NCBI GenBank assembly: GCA_021234155.1
Contig: JAJEKV010000643.1
Coordinates: 62,001 to 126,000 of the forward strand
Direction of reading: 5' to 3'
DNA length: 64,000 nucleotides
Source of the DNA: Isoetes taiwanensis
Taxonomy: Eukaryota > Streptophyta > Lycopodiopsida > Isoetales > Isoetaceae
Shown here: positions 22,651-35,425 of the stretch, piece after piece
Position numbering within the stretch: the first letter of the stretch is position 1
How the letters are laid out: every line of letters begins with the position of its first letter
Position numbers and translations under genes: made by a program
Notes under the pieces: model-generated
The model's database searches: none
What the model saw: the letters and a program-made list of their open reading frames with translations, nothing else
What the model was told of the DNA's origin: nothing

Positions 22651-25457
22651 CCACAACAGTTCCATGGTAAACTTGACACGGACCATGTCAATTATATAAC
22701 AGTCACATGGTGTAATATCCAATGATTTGACAGCACTAGTGCACAGTGTGTCAATTTTACTTGCGGAAAAACCAACTTTAGATTTTGAATATTGGGCTGC
22801 CTATATTAGAACAACAAAAGAGGCAATGTACTATGTAAAGTTCTTCCTACTGTAAAAAGCACTCATCTCCTCGACATATGAATGAATAGAGCATTCCCAT
22901 TGCTATGGATTCAATTGGCTCCATATCTGGAGATAAATTTGTACCCTGAAGATGGTTGAAGCCTAAAACTGCCCATATAACATCTTTTGCGAGGTTCTCG
23001 CAATTTTTTTATTCCAATCGAGGATTGGATTAGAAGGATTCTATGTGTTAAAATGCTTTGCATCTTGACAAAAAACCAGCGCTCTCTGTCCGATGTAGAG
23101 GAAGGCATGCTCTCAAGCAAATAAACAAGTCTTGCACCTACAATGCCAAGTTTAAGACTAACACATGACAGAAAAAATTTCAACCAATATTCAATCTAGG
23201 AGCTCAAGGAATAGAAAATTTTCCTTACCTTCATGTTACCTCCATGTCATGAAAAATACCTCCATGTCATTGTAATGCAAATGCGCAGCCACAAACAAAT
23301 GGCACCGCAACATGCTCTATCAAAATGTGGAGTCTAGAAGACCCTAGGTTCCTTTCCATAGAAATGAGGAAGGGATTGAGGAGGAGCCTGCCCAATAAGG
23401 ATTAGACTTGCCCAGTCATTACAGAGAATCAGAGCTCTTTGTCCATTGTAAAGCTCTTTGTAAACAAAAAAATCAAAGCTAAAGCATCATGTTTTAGCCC
23501 CAAAAGGTCTACAAAATAAAATTAGCCTAAATCACTCAAAATGAATAGACATTAGAATTGAGTTACATGACCAACAAAAGATAGAACTACAACCTTCTAA
23601 AATGATGCATGGTGTGGCTTAATCCAGCTAGATGCACTTGTTGACTAACACATACTGCTCCTAACGCTTTTACAATGGTGGTGGCTTCTTAAAGTTTCAG
23701 ATGGGAGAAATTATAAATGCAGAATCATGCTGGCAAATATTCATATGCTTAATGTGCATAACTTTTGTGATTCCCATTACTAGCTATTAATCATAAACCC
23801 ATATAACGAGCCTTAGAAAGTCTCTAGTAAGATGCTTAAGACATAACATGCATAAAGAAGTATTTAAATCTTATTCCTCATATTTGTAAAATGAGCCTAC
23901 TATTCATAATTTTTCCATCACGCATCTTACACTCTACTTACACTCTATAATTCTGTTTCTTCAATTTACGAAGGTGCCTTCCGCCTCCTTGGAATGTTTT
24001 GTACACTGGACGCAAAAGTATACCTAGAATTAAGACAAAAAAACTGGGATTAGAAGTTGGCCCAAACGACAGTATTAAATGAAGAGCTAAAACTAAATGT
24101 ATCTATGGACTTCCAGGTCTGCGATTAGACAGTGCAGGTCCCTAAATTTTGAAATTTTACAGAAGCAAAATGCAGCCGCCATAGATACAAGGAATCTATG
24201 ACACCCATGCCTTTACTGTATTATATATAATGTTACAACAATGCCAATGTAGGAGAATAAAGTGGACTAATATATACCGGTTGTATAGCCAATAACTGTC
24301 ACTCTGAACAGCCTCCCCGTCTTCATTCCGATGAGCGTGAGTTTTCTTCTTTATATCCAAAATGGCATACCCAAAGCTTGCTTCATGATAAGTTGAATAT
24401 ACTGGTTGAGACTCTGTAAAACTGTACACCAGAACTACTAGACTTTAGACTTCTGAAAAGCCATGAAACTGAAACATATACAATCTGAGCTACAATATGT
24501 GCTCCAAAATGATAAAAGGTCTCGGATTTCTTTGCTGCAAGATGTTTGCAAACTAGGTAGCCAGAGATGGTTCATTTGCAATGTCTGTCAAAGGCACAAT
24601 GGATTCTAATATAAAGTTTTAAATCACCTCTTTTAACCATACCAGTCTCCTAGGTTTTAAATCAGGTCAACCATAGATTGAATGCATACTCACTTTGCTG
24701 CTAAGCCTTCTATATTGCCACCATCACCAATAGTGATATAAACAGGCACAGATTTAACACAATATTGTGTACACGTTTTTAATATAAGAGAACATAGAAA
24801 GGACTTCCAGCCAAGAAAAAGAAATCTTGTGCTGGCACTCTGCAGTTGTATCTACAACAAAAAGAATAGAGGCTGGAGGCTATGGTATACATGCTGACCT
24901 TCAATATAACTTGCTCTACTTTTCTTATAATATTGTTATCCAATTGTGCTAATAACGAATTTCTTAGTTCGAAGATGGCTTGGGCCTGATTCACTGCAGA
25001 AGCCACAAATTTTGAAGACACAAGTGATTGCATCTTCGGCCTTGGACCTTGGTAAAATGTTAGTTATTATTATTGTCCAGCTGAAATTTAACGTTCTTCC
25101 TCTTTTTTCATTCAATATTAATAATTTTCTTTGTCATCCCAAAAGGAAGGTAAGATTAGAGTGAGATATTTGCGACAGCCAATAAAGCGAATGCTATCTA
25201 GGAGAGTTGTCACTCTCATAGCTCTATACCAATCAACCCTATACCAATCACTCCAAGGGCCTATTAAGCACAATTTGGAGATAGTCACCAGCAAGTATGC
25301 ATGTACATGAAATGTGCTTTGAATTTATCATGCCAAATGACATGTTTTACATTCTCTCCATGTGATGCCATGCCTTTTCGACAACAAGAGCATGCAGATA
25401 TCATGGTTAAAGAGCTGAGTGATGATATGAATGTTGCAAAGGCCATGATTAATATAT
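22651..25457. other. CACTA interior without recognisable genes
   Basis: AT-rich DNA with short frames only. No transposase, RNA gene or repeat array was recognised. Confidence 0.45.
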
Positions 25458-25813
25458 TGTCATGAACCTACTCGAAAAACAAGGAAAATACGTGGAAAAT
25501 ACGCAAGAAATACGAAAGAAATACGCCAAGATCGGCAAAGAATCTGCTATATGAACAGGAATCAATAATGCAATAGCCCGAAGGCAAGCATGAATACAAG
25601 ACAGATGCCTAGAAGGCTCAAGACTAGCGTTGAACCGGAATGGTTTGACAAGAAAGAGGTGCCTTCTTATATATCTAGACCAACGGTCAGGATCGCGCCA
25701 CTCCAATGGATGAGATCGCGCCAAGTGTTGCGTGCATTTAGGTTCTAGAACATTCTAGAACCTTCTGGAGATAATCCCACATATGAGGAAGACGTGAAGG
25801 AATGTCTTCAACA
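25458..25813 (-). repeat. Putative solo LTR (356 bp) with heat-shock-type promoter
   Basis: On the minus strand it begins TGTTGAAGACATTCC and ends GTTCATGACA, giving TG...CA limits. The 5 bp on either side (TATAT and AATAT) agree at four positions, so an old target duplication is possible. Inside, a clustered heat-shock element is followed about 70 bp downstream by a TATA-like ATATATAA (25667-25674 on the plus strand). That is the layout of an inducible LTR promoter. No internal retrotransposon sequence adjoins it, so it would be a solo LTR. Family assignment (copia-like) is inferred from length and ends. Confidence 0.55.
25743..25765. promoter_or_regulatory. Perfect five-unit heat-shock element
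   Basis: The sequence follows TTC-nn-GAA-nn-TTC-nn-GAA-nn-TTC without a mismatch. Heat-shock factors bind alternating TTC/GAA units, and three suffice. The element lies upstream of a TATA-like box on the minus strand inside the putative solo LTR. Confidence 0.7.
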
Positions 25814-25814
25814 A

Positions 25815-26095
25815 ATATTGGTAGCGCACTTGGCAAGGGTGTGTGACTCGCAACTGGAGTTCAAACCCTGTCTTGTGCAACTACCCTTTTGCATCCGTGT
25901 GACGACCATCTTTTGTACATAGGAGTATAATGTTTGTATGATACGAATATCTGTATGGTCGTCACATATATTATATCAAGTATGAAGAGTTGAACAGGCG
26001 ATGTGCATATCTAATATGAATATGTAGGATTAGAGCCCCCCCACTATATCTGTCGACTCAATGTTTAAATCAAAGATAAGATAAGATAAGATGAA
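25815..26095 (+). mobile_element. tRNA-derived SINE
   Basis: The head reads TTGGTAGCGCACTTGG (A-box-like) and, some 35 bp on, GGAGTTCAAACCC (B-box-like), the internal RNA polymerase III promoter of tRNA-derived SINEs. The tail is a short GATAA repeat run (26074-26094). The length of about 280 bp is usual for plant SINEs. It abuts the solo LTR. The target duplication was not resolved. Confidence 0.6.
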
Positions 26096-26178
26096 TTTTT
26101 ACCCCTATTATGTTCTTAGAGTACCGAGCAGGACCCAGTGAATAATTGATGCTTCAAACTAGACTCACTTTACAAGAA

Positions 26179-26208
26179 CTAGTTATGGTGCCTAGCGTTG
26201 CTGGACAT
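26179..26208 (-). mobile_element. Helitron 3' terminus, minus strand
   Basis: On the minus strand the order is TGTCCAGCAACGCTAGGCA (imperfect hairpin), then CCATAACTAG and a T. The sequence before it (AAGTTTCCAACTTATG) matches the end at 15064. The element would extend to higher coordinates, where the decayed gene fragment at 28126-28425 lies on the same strand. The 5' end was not identified. Confidence 0.65.
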
Positions 26209-26364
26209 AAGTTGGAAACTTGTCAAGGGCACATAGTTCAAACCTTTATTTCCTATGCAATGATAGCATTTGTATCACCATTCTAGGCAATGATAGCATT
26301 TGTATCATCAACAATGACATGAAATTTGCTTAATGCGATATATCAATAAGAGTCACAATAGTCA

Positions 26365-26632
26365 TTGTGATGCCTAAATATTGTTATACAATAGCAAGAG
26401 GAGAGAATAATAGAGTTTACGACATTGTGACATCTAAATATTGCTACGTCAATAGCAAGAGGAGAAGATAATAGAGTTTATGATGTGAACAAAGAGTTTG
26501 TGAAGCCTAAATATCATGATGCCTAAATACTGCTATAGCAATAGCAAGGGAAGAGGATAATAGAGTTTACAACGTGAATAAAGAGTTTGTGAAGTCGAAA
26601 TATTGTGATAGCAAGAGGGAAGACATCTTGAA
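26365..26632 (+). repeat. Irregular tandem repeat, three to four units of 70-100 bp
   Basis: Units contain CCTAAATATTGCTA, then AATAGCAAGAGGAGA and GATAATAGAGTTTAC; the later ones add GTGAATAAAGAGTTTGTGAAG. Just upstream, a 26 bp phrase (CAATGATAGCATTTGTATCA) is also doubled near 26260-26310. Confidence 0.75.
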
Positions 26633-28125
26633 AATACCTTGAGAATAATTTTACAACATGGTGGTTAATTTTGAGGGTTGAAATATCTCGATCTATAAAT
26701 ACTATAAATACATGACAATGAACATGGCATTTCAATTTCAAATCAGAATAGTGAATGCTAGGTTTACTTTTTACATAAACTCCTCTTAGCTTTTATTAAC
26801 ATTTTGGAAAAATAGACAGATTCAACATGTCATATCAAGAAACTGAATACTGTTTTTAATTATGGTATGTTGTGTACAATACAACCCATACCACTACCAA
26901 CATTATAGGTTGTATCTAACCCAAGTACTTCCACATCAATCTTTCAGCTATACAAACGTCATCAATGCTTTATGACCAATTTTTATATGATATATGTCAT
27001 CAATTCTTAATTTCTTCTCCGAAAGCAAAGGTATTATAATCTAGAAAAACAACAATTGCCTTTTTAAAGCATCTTTGTTGCATTGTGTTGCTTCCATACA
27101 CATGGTTGATATGCTTGTTGTTGCTAACGAAACAAATGGTGGAAGAGGCTTCTTGGCATATTTCTTGATCAGAAGCATGTTAGCATGTTATAACAGGAGA
27201 TTGATGTCGTAGAAATAGGAGATGGATGTTGTGATAACACTTGCTGCATGTCTAAGTCTATACAATTACTTCTCATATGAAAAAAGAAAAAAAAAACACT
27301 AAGACAAAAGATGATGTACCTTTATTGTCCGGAAACATAATAAGATATGGCACCAAGATCAAGCGTAAACCTTGATAAATGGAGTACATAGAAGAAATGT
27401 CTACATAACGGGATTGCTGCATGACTAAATCTATCCAATGAAAATCAAGACGTAATTTCTACCTCGACTTTTCATCCAGGCTCTTTTGTTCAGGGCTACA
27501 TGAATATTCCACCATAGAGAAGAAGAATTCAGTGAACATCATCTCCTACCATGCTGCATGGCAATACTTCAATAAGTTTCCACAGTAACCTTAGTATTGA
27601 AAACAAATAAAGTACCTTCCAATATATCTCTAAGATTTTGCTCTTGACTCATCCTTGAAAAATTGGCATTATCTACATGAATTTGCAATAAGCAAACTTT
27701 ATCAGTCGGATACCTCAAGATTGGAGCAAATGCATTCATACTGCAAAGATCAAATAGACAGATATAAAGAACTCAGTAACTAAACGAATGGAGGCAAGGC
27801 TCCAAGTTGGAAAGAAGCATGGCAATCTAGGAGTCTTTTCTGCAGGAAGTTGTGAAGCTGTCAGTGTCTCTACGTGTCTCTATGTGCACATGAATTGCTC
27901 TAGAATAATATCACACAGAGCTCTGGCTAGAATAAAAGACTTGTACCTGTCACTTGTATACCGGCCTTGCATGTAATGCCTCGCTCACGTCTGGATCATT
28001 TGGATCATTCAGCCAAGTATCTACTATATGAATATCAAATATATGATCTGCACAGAAAGATTAAACTTTTTGCTAAAGGATATCTATCTTGCATTTTATT
28101 TCTGGCTTATATTTCAACTTGTGTT
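26633..28125. other. Non-coding interior DNA
   Basis: No gene was recognised. The part above 26179 may be the body of the minus-strand Helitron. Confidence 0.4.
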
Positions 28126-28425
28126 TCAGCAGTATAGACACTCAACTTTGGTCTGCAAACAAACTGAAACATTTATCAGAATCAAGATTTTTCCTTCACG
28201 GCTGTCCATATAAAGCGAGACCCACCGAGGAATAACCCAATCTAGACCAGGTATGCTAAGCAACAAAAGCTGCATAGAAGGTTTAACTGGCATTGGATCA
28301 ATCAATGTGATACTTTGAAGTTGCATTGTATACCGAAGTGCCCATGCTCTTGCTACTTCCAATGCACTTCGATGGATAACAAGATGTGCAGTGGAGACAA
28401 CTACTGAACCTAATACCTGCTCCAA
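28126..28425 (-). pseudogene. Host gene fragment, possibly alpha/beta-hydrolase-like
   Basis: The minus-strand frame reads HLVIHRSALEVARAWALRY, then SITLIDPMPVKPSMQ and PGLDWVIPRW. This resembles the region around the nucleophile elbow and following strand of plant alpha/beta-hydrolase-fold proteins (an H-S-A-L segment followed by a SxTLxDP-type strand), but the match is from memory of the fold pattern and weak. The last 20 codons look like intron read-through. Its place upstream of a minus-strand Helitron end suggests a captured exon. Confidence 0.3.
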
Positions 28426-30009
28426 TGTTTCAGACTTCTAATAAACAACATTGAATATTAAGTAAAAACATAAAGAAATAACCAGCATCGTTATTTCCAG
28501 ACCCTCTCATCATGACAAAGCTGCATCCTAAAACACAAATGAGATATTTATTGGTGTCTGGACCAATAGACTCATGGAAATGAATGAGCAGATTGATTGC
28601 ATGAAATGGAAGTTTCCTGAATAATCACACATAAATTTATATGTTACAAAATGAAAGGCATTAAAAACAATGTGAGATAAAATCACTTGAAAACCAAACA
28701 TAGCCTATAATCAATCTACAATATCAAATTCACCCTACATGGCGCTGCCATGAATCCACAGTCTACATCTTAAAGTATGCGGAGAGCACAAAAGTTTCTC
28801 ACTGCAGGCCTCAATGCTTGAAGAACCAGCCACAGCTATGAAGAACCTATGAATTTATTATGCTGGCTGCATATATGCAATTATTCACAGCAGTTATGAT
28901 ATACCATGCTTTGAGGAAAATATCGTCTAGGCAAGAGCACAAAGCACACAATGTAGAAAAATGTATCAGAAAGCTAGGCAATGCCAGGAAAACCTACTGC
29001 CATCCCGAAAGCATGTAAACACAAAGATCAACTAAGTGCTATCATTCAAAACCCTAAGAGCCCAGAAACGAGATTATTTTTCTTAATAGAAAGCAACTCT
29101 GTATTACTTCTCCGGCTGTCCATCTATAGCTAAGTACGCCAAAACAACAACATAGCCAAAAATACTATCTCTTCCATCACAGATTAGAGGTCCTCTTCAA
29201 TGCATAAATTGGCAAGTGCACAATTGGTATGCTGCTTCATGTTCCTCCACTAGGTCATAGTGATGCGTGCAATGCACAAGCACTTGCATGCATGCTAGAG
29301 AAAAACTACAGACATTCTCCAAGACCAGACATTCTCGAAGCATATCTCCTGTATCAAACATTTCTCGAACCATTCTTAGAAGGTAGAAGAACTTATAAAA
29401 TACCTGTAGGTTATGCTTGAGAATCCCTACCTGCACGGTCGTACCACAGACCCAAGATATCAAACTATATGCAGACAGAGCTCAAGCTTCAAGATCGCAT
29501 ACCATAACGCAAGCCGGATTCCAAAATTCCAATGCCTGAGAAACTGCCATAACCAGAATGCCATAGATAGAATGCATCGCTGAATCCAGAGCTTTGCCAC
29601 GGTGCCGCCCTGCATCATGCCGGTTAGACTGTTCGAACAGCATCCACGGGCAACAGGGCTGACCGCCAGTTTACTGGCAACAACCAGTTTGGAGCAGTCA
29701 CCAGCATATTCTAGATATATGCCCGGCATATACTTGAATATGCCATAAACCCAATAAAACGAGGGTTTGCACCCTAGGGGCAACCCAAAAACTTTTGGTT
29801 ATTATAATGGTTGGTATAATTCCTCGCTTGAGAGACAAGCTTGAAGTCATTTGTTTGTGATGGGGTTCATTTTTGTAACTATTGTTAAATTCCATAAGAA
29901 TTAGATGTTGAATTAGGTTGTTAGACCATTAACATTCACCTGTTATAATTTCTAATTTTAAGATTGTGTTTTGGCATTGATGCATTTCCAAGGTGGTAGT
30001 AGCCTTTTG
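28426..30009. other. Non-coding DNA, possible further captured exons
   Basis: Minus-strand frames at 29197-29463 and 29460-29783 are longer than expected by chance but show no domain I recognise. They may be broken exons of the same captured gene as 28126-28425. Confidence 0.3.
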
Positions 30010-30300
30010 CAATATAGACAACTAACACATAACAACCATTGACATTAACAATAATAGAATAGAATTAACAACCAACACATAACAACCATTGACATTAATT
30101 AACACAACCATTGGGTCCAACACATTTAAATTAAAATCCCCCTTAAACCCCCTTTGGTTTGGGTGCATATTCACACGGGGGGTGACTCCGGGCAACGCGA
30201 GCTGTTGGATAGGCATATTCACCCTTTATTCCTTAATCTACACCGTACGTAAAGTTCCTCGTTTGTGAGGTATCACAAGGCCCCCAAAAATTAACTTGCA
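30010..30300 (-). repeat. Interspersed repeat R, copy 1
   Basis: The core (minus strand: AACCAAAGGGGGTTTAAGGG, then GATTTTAATTTAAATGTGTTGG) also occurs at 45240-45310 and 50130-50185. It is next to an AACACATAACAACCATTGAC minisatellite and a CCGTGTGAATATGCACC flank. The outer flank has GGGGGCCTTGTGATACC. No coding capacity; it is likely a non-autonomous transposon family. Confidence 0.7.
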
Positions 30301-30682
30301 TTCATAATCATGATGTAAACCAGTATAAGTGTGGTTTTTAATACATGCAATTCAGAATGTCATTAAAAACTACATGGCTTTCATGGTCTTGTCAAATCAC
30401 TACTAGTTTGACCTTAGTTCTTATACTGATTTTATATCTGACACTAGTTTTTAAAAATTATTACTAGTTTAGGAGGTGGGTTTTAAGTGTACATTGTCAA
30501 TTAAGATGATTCCATATACTAGTTATAGCTATCAAATTGATTCTTTAACCTAGTTTTAATCATCCCAAGGTTTTCTTAGTTAGTTCAAAAATCATGTTCA
30601 ATTTTGCAAGTGTGATATGTTTTTTGGCAGATGCTTATTTACTTAGACTATAGTTTGTTATACTAACTAGTAATTCCAACTA

Positions 30683-30738
30683 TTATATCAATTTTGCACT
30701 AGTTTTAACTATTATATCAATTTTGCACTAGTTTTAGA
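30683..30738 (+). repeat. 28 bp perfect tandem duplication
   Basis: The phrase ATTATATCAATTTTGCACTA followed by GTTTTA is directly doubled. Confidence 0.75.
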
Positions 30739-31167
30739 GCGCGATCCTTAATTGTAATTATAAACTTATGTTATGTACATTGGCGTGTTTACTGGTTTTC
30801 TACCATTATATATAGCATAGTTTTATATTGGGCCAAGTGCATATTGATACTATTTTTCTAATGTATTCTTTATGGTATACCATTTATAGAATGTGCACAT
30901 ATTTTGTTCAAAAGAGGATTTAGAATTTTGGAAGTGTTTATCATGCATGATTTAGGTTTTCCCTTGCATAGTTCTAGATGTATGGTGTAGAGCATCAATG
31001 TAAAGGAGATCGAGACTTACTACATCAAAACCTTCCACTATAACATGTAACATTCTAGCGAAAGTTGATTGCATGAGTCCATTGTGATAAAGGATTATCT
31101 CATGTTCTAATGTAAAACTCTAAATAATCTTCTTTTTTTATTTTGAGATGGCATTGGGAACCGTGCC

Positions 31168-31195
31168 AAGGGAACGCCGCATGCGGCGTTCCCTT
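31168..31195. repeat. Perfect 28 bp palindrome
   Basis: The half-site AAGGGAACGCCGCA is followed by its exact reverse complement with no loop. It is far more GC-rich than its surroundings. It could form a cruciform or mark the tip of a foldback element. Confidence 0.85.
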
Positions 31196-31691
31196 TCATC
31201 TTGCGGTCCCCCTTGCGGGATGGGGTTAACAGCATTGAATGCCAGTTTTTGAATTGACAGAGGTCTTTGAATGATGGCACCCGTGGGTACGAATTATCTT
31301 CCTTCCTCGTTGCTCTTCCATTTTGCGCTCACGATTTCCCCCCTCCTTTGGCGCTCACGATTTTTGGTGGTGAAGCTTGAACTGGGACATGTGCTTTCAT
31401 AGGTATTAGAAATGGTAAGATCGTGATCGAATGAACTCTGATGTATTACTAAAATGCTTAAGTTCTTTTGCAGTTTCTGCCAGGATCAATGCTTCTGTGG
31501 TTTTTTTGCTGATTAGACATAGGTGACTTCTGAGACGTGGTTTTTGCGGTGGTTTTAAGACGTGGTTAGATCCTCTTTTCCTACAGGTAAATATTGTTCA
31601 CGCCATTGCAAAAGCTCAAGAACCTCAGCAAGCCACTTCCTCTGACGTAAAGCGATTTTTGTTCCTTAATTTGATCCCTGCGAAAGGAATG

Positions 31692-32182
31692 CTTCATGTT
31701 ACTGCAATGTTTGCCTTATATTCGTAAATATGGATCTAAGCCTATTGCAGTTCCTCCGGGTTTATGACAGTGTTCATATTTTGTTTTTTATTTTCTGGAA
31801 GATCACATATGCCTCATCTGTTACTTTGCCTCACAGAGCGATCTATGAGTGTTGTTAAGTGCTCTGAGATTACCGGAGTCTATAAACGATAAAATGCTAC
31901 AGCATATGTATTACTGGTTTTGATTGGATTCTCTAATGCTCCTAGATTCATCTTTGAATTCCTATAATGTTTTCCTTTGCAAGCACAGAAAAGTGCAAGT
32001 GATCTGGGTCTAGACAATCTTTTCTTCATGTAATGTTTGTCTTATATTCGTAAATATAGATCTAAGCCTATTCAGTTCCTCTGGGTTTATAACAGTGTTC
32101 ATATTTGTTTTTTATTTTTTGGAAGATCACATATGCCTCATCTCCAGAGAGCGATCTATGAGTGTTGCTAAACGTTCTGAGA
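31692..32182 (+). repeat. Direct duplication of about 165 bp, 325 bp apart
   Basis: Copy 1 (about 31692-31872) and copy 2 (about 32025-32182) share CTTATATTCGTAAATAT, GATCTAAGCCTATT, CAGTGTTCATATTTTG, GGAAGATCACATATGCCTC and GAGCGATCTATGAGTGTTG. No reading frame is maintained, so the duplication concerns non-coding DNA, perhaps a UTR or intron of a captured gene. Confidence 0.75.
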
Positions 32183-35100
32183 ATGCCTCACCTTGCATCA
32201 TCTGTGTTTGAACTTCACCTTGCATCCGGTTTTGCATTTTCCAGTTAAGAGTTAGTATTCTCCCTTACAGGGCAAAGCTTGGAGACGAGATTTGAGAGTT
32301 TCGCGTGAGCTTGGAACCGTTAGTAGTGAATGGTGTGAAAGGTAAATCCATGAATCCTATAATGGCATTATCTATTAATTGTTGGATCTATTTTCATGTG
32401 GGAGGCTAAAGAAACCTCCTGAAATCACGTTTGCGTTTGCAGCCATTCTCTAACGGATTTGCAGGCAGTGTTTGAGCCATTTTCTAAAGTTTAGCATTCT
32501 GAATATCTCCAGTATTAATCCAGCTTTGATGCGATAAAATACCACAAAGAAATCCATTTCTTGAAGGCTTTTGCTTCGTATATAATAGGTACAGTTTCGA
32601 GAACTACAGTAGGCTTTTCTTTCATGATTATTAGGTTCTAATTATTAGCTCATAAATCTTTTATACGAATGTTCTATTTTTCATAAGCTTTATCAGACTG
32701 CCTTTTTATAGATGACGTACAATTTCAAGCATTCCTTTATGTGATTAGTTCATTTGTCGTTTTGTTTTACACTGGTTTATGCATTTCGTGCAGTTATTCA
32801 GTTGATTGAAGAGCTTTGGATGTTCTAGATAACACCAAGGATCTCTTATTTTGTTGTGAAATCAGTGAATAAGTTGGTGCACAAGCCCGTGTATCACAGA
32901 AGCATATATCTGTGCCTGTTCGACATCCCATTTAGCAAGGCAATGAATTAGCGACTCTTTGTAGTATGGTAAGAATGCAATCAGTAACATGGTTGCGTGC
33001 GATATCAGATAGAGAGGAAGCTGGAGCCACAGCCTTAGTGTCATGTTAGGATATGATTAAGGCTTCATGTTTGTTCCAGTTAGTTAGCTATCGACTGCAC
33101 CTTATATCTTACCGGTTACTGCTTCTTTTAAATATGTCCAACCCATGAGATTGCTTTGGATACCCTTTTTTTTTTATGATGTAGATAGATAACTTGCATT
33201 TGCAATGGTGACCGAATTTGATCCATAATCCACAATTTCCTGTTTCATTTTGTGCTTGATGCTCATTTTATCATCATTGAATTCTTCTTTCATGTCAAAT
33301 AGGGTTTGGCTCTCATTGTATTGTTGCTTGCAGCAGTAATTTCAAAGAGCTATCTCTCTGTCCATCTTTCATTGCTACAAGAATTCATACACGGATCATG
33401 TTTTGCTTGCTGTGATTTGCAGGACATGAGCATTCTCTATGTTGGTGTTCTTCCGCAAAGAACATTGTAGGGTTTGACTTGACACATTCTATTGATGACT
33501 TTTATCATTCACGGCCATAGCTTTTGCATTATCTTTGTTCATAAGTTCGTACTCACTGAGGTACGCTTCATTTTATGTACACACAGCAGAAAAATTGAGA
33601 GCTTTATCAATGCTGTGTATAAAATGATGAAATTTTTTGGTGGTATTTATGAGAATGACCTGCTACCTGCCAAATGTATATATGGTATAAATATCCAAAA
33701 GGCAGAAACAGACCTCATTTGAGATGATTTGGCATTCCTTTAAGCATTTCCTTTAACTTTGAGGCTAGAAAGAAGTCTTCTATTGAGTTGCTCAGGCTGA
33801 CAAAGAGGGGCACAAAAAACTTTTTCCTGGAAAGTTGACATTAGTGGCCTAGGTGCTAATAGGGTGAATCTATGACTGAGTAATAAGAACCTGTGTGTTT
33901 TTGAAACTTGCTTGACGTTTATGTTTGAGTTTTTAGAATCTGCCATTTATATTTATGCTTAGAATTGCCCCCAGATTTTTCCATTTCTGCCCACATCGAT
34001 ATTTCTTTGTTTCTATTCAATAATCCTAGGATACAGTTTCCAGCAAAACATTTGAGTTAGATTGAAGCAGCAAAGTCTGGATGAAACATCCAGGTGTGTG
34101 CATATGGGTTGGTAGTGAATATGTGTTCTAGATTCCTCATCAAGACAGGTTCTTTTGAGCAGATGGTCCAGAATACAAGGTATTGATGAGAATTCCAACA
34201 GTGTGACTTCACATCTTCAGATTGTGTATGCTTATGGTGCTGCATTAACAGTAGCAGTTATTTTTTCTTCAGTCTTGATGGCTAGCACCTCAAGTTAAAA
34301 ATTGTATGCCTCTATACCACGTCATAGTGAAAAATGTGTCGCAGTTTTAATAATTATGTTCCGATCTTTTTAGGTATGCCACATTTGCTTAAATGAAAAT
34401 GCTGGAATTGTTAATGAACATCCAAGCATTGCATGAAGCATTTAAGGGTCGGGCGCCAGGGTAAGGAATTTGTGTGGGATTAGAAATGTTCATTATGTGT
34501 ATAAATAATTGTATGTCTTATTTACATATTGTTTCAAGTACCTAAATTTGGTGAGGGTAATCTGTACCTACAACATTGGAGGCATCATCACGTCTGGTAC
34601 TACATTCATTTGTGGAGGCATTTCAAGAATTGTTTCAGGAATTTTGAGTGCAGGAAATGGTCTGCAAATTCTCTGGCATTTGACTTCCCCCTCTATTTGA
34701 AGAAACTGGAGTATTGTTGGAATTCTTTACCAACTTGAGTATAATTTTTTTTATAGTTGAGCAATCTATGGACTGTATATTCATAATGTATTTTGAATTT
34801 ATTATATTTGGTGAACATTCTCAATTCCATGAGAAGGCTTTTAACATATTTAACATGTTCTAAAGAATAATTGGCCCTTCCACAACTCATATCTAGACCC
34901 CACATTTATGGAAGCCCACACTTATATGACTTCCACATGTTTATTCTAGACTCTACATCCATGGAAGCCTATATCAATAAACGAAGGGATTAGAATGTGT
35001 AATATTACACGCATGTTTGCTACTGCTCGACGTAACACGATCTTGAGCTATAGCAAGAACCTTATCAATGTACAGCTTTGATCCATATATCTTGCGCCAA

Positions 35101-35396
35101 TATAATTTTTGCAAGCACATTATCCACTATCAATCTAGAAACACCATCAATCCAAAAAAGTACACGTATCCATGCACCTATCTTCCACTTTTGCTTCCAC
35201 CCCATACCCATATCGTCCACTTTCGATTCCACCACGCTCCATAACAATCAACTACACTCCAATTGCAATTGTATCGACTAGGCATTAGATGTGTAAAACC
35301 CTTTATGTTTGGCACTCAATTACATCTATGAACACAATTACATTTACAACTCTTTATTCCACCTACAACTCTTATATCCACATGTACACTAATAAT
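32183..35396. other. Non-coding DNA, likely body of a Helitron
   Basis: Intron-like T-rich tracts and short frames only; no recognised gene. Near 34880-34975 the phrase CTAGACCCCACATTTATGGAAGCC recurs in diverged form (CTAGACTCTACATCCATGG). Confidence 0.4.
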
Positions 35397-35425
35397 GCCC
35401 GGCATCGCCGGGCACACGTTTCTAG
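35397..35425 (+). mobile_element. Helitron 3' terminus
   Basis: GCCCGGCATCGCCGGGC (35397-35413) forms a perfect 7 bp stem. It is followed by CTAG (35422-35425) and T. The corresponding 5' end was not found. Confidence 0.75.

Noticed and set aside
26365-26632. CRISPR-like spaced repeats
   Set aside because: Units are long, contiguous and irregular, without unique spacers, and the DNA is from a plant nucleus.
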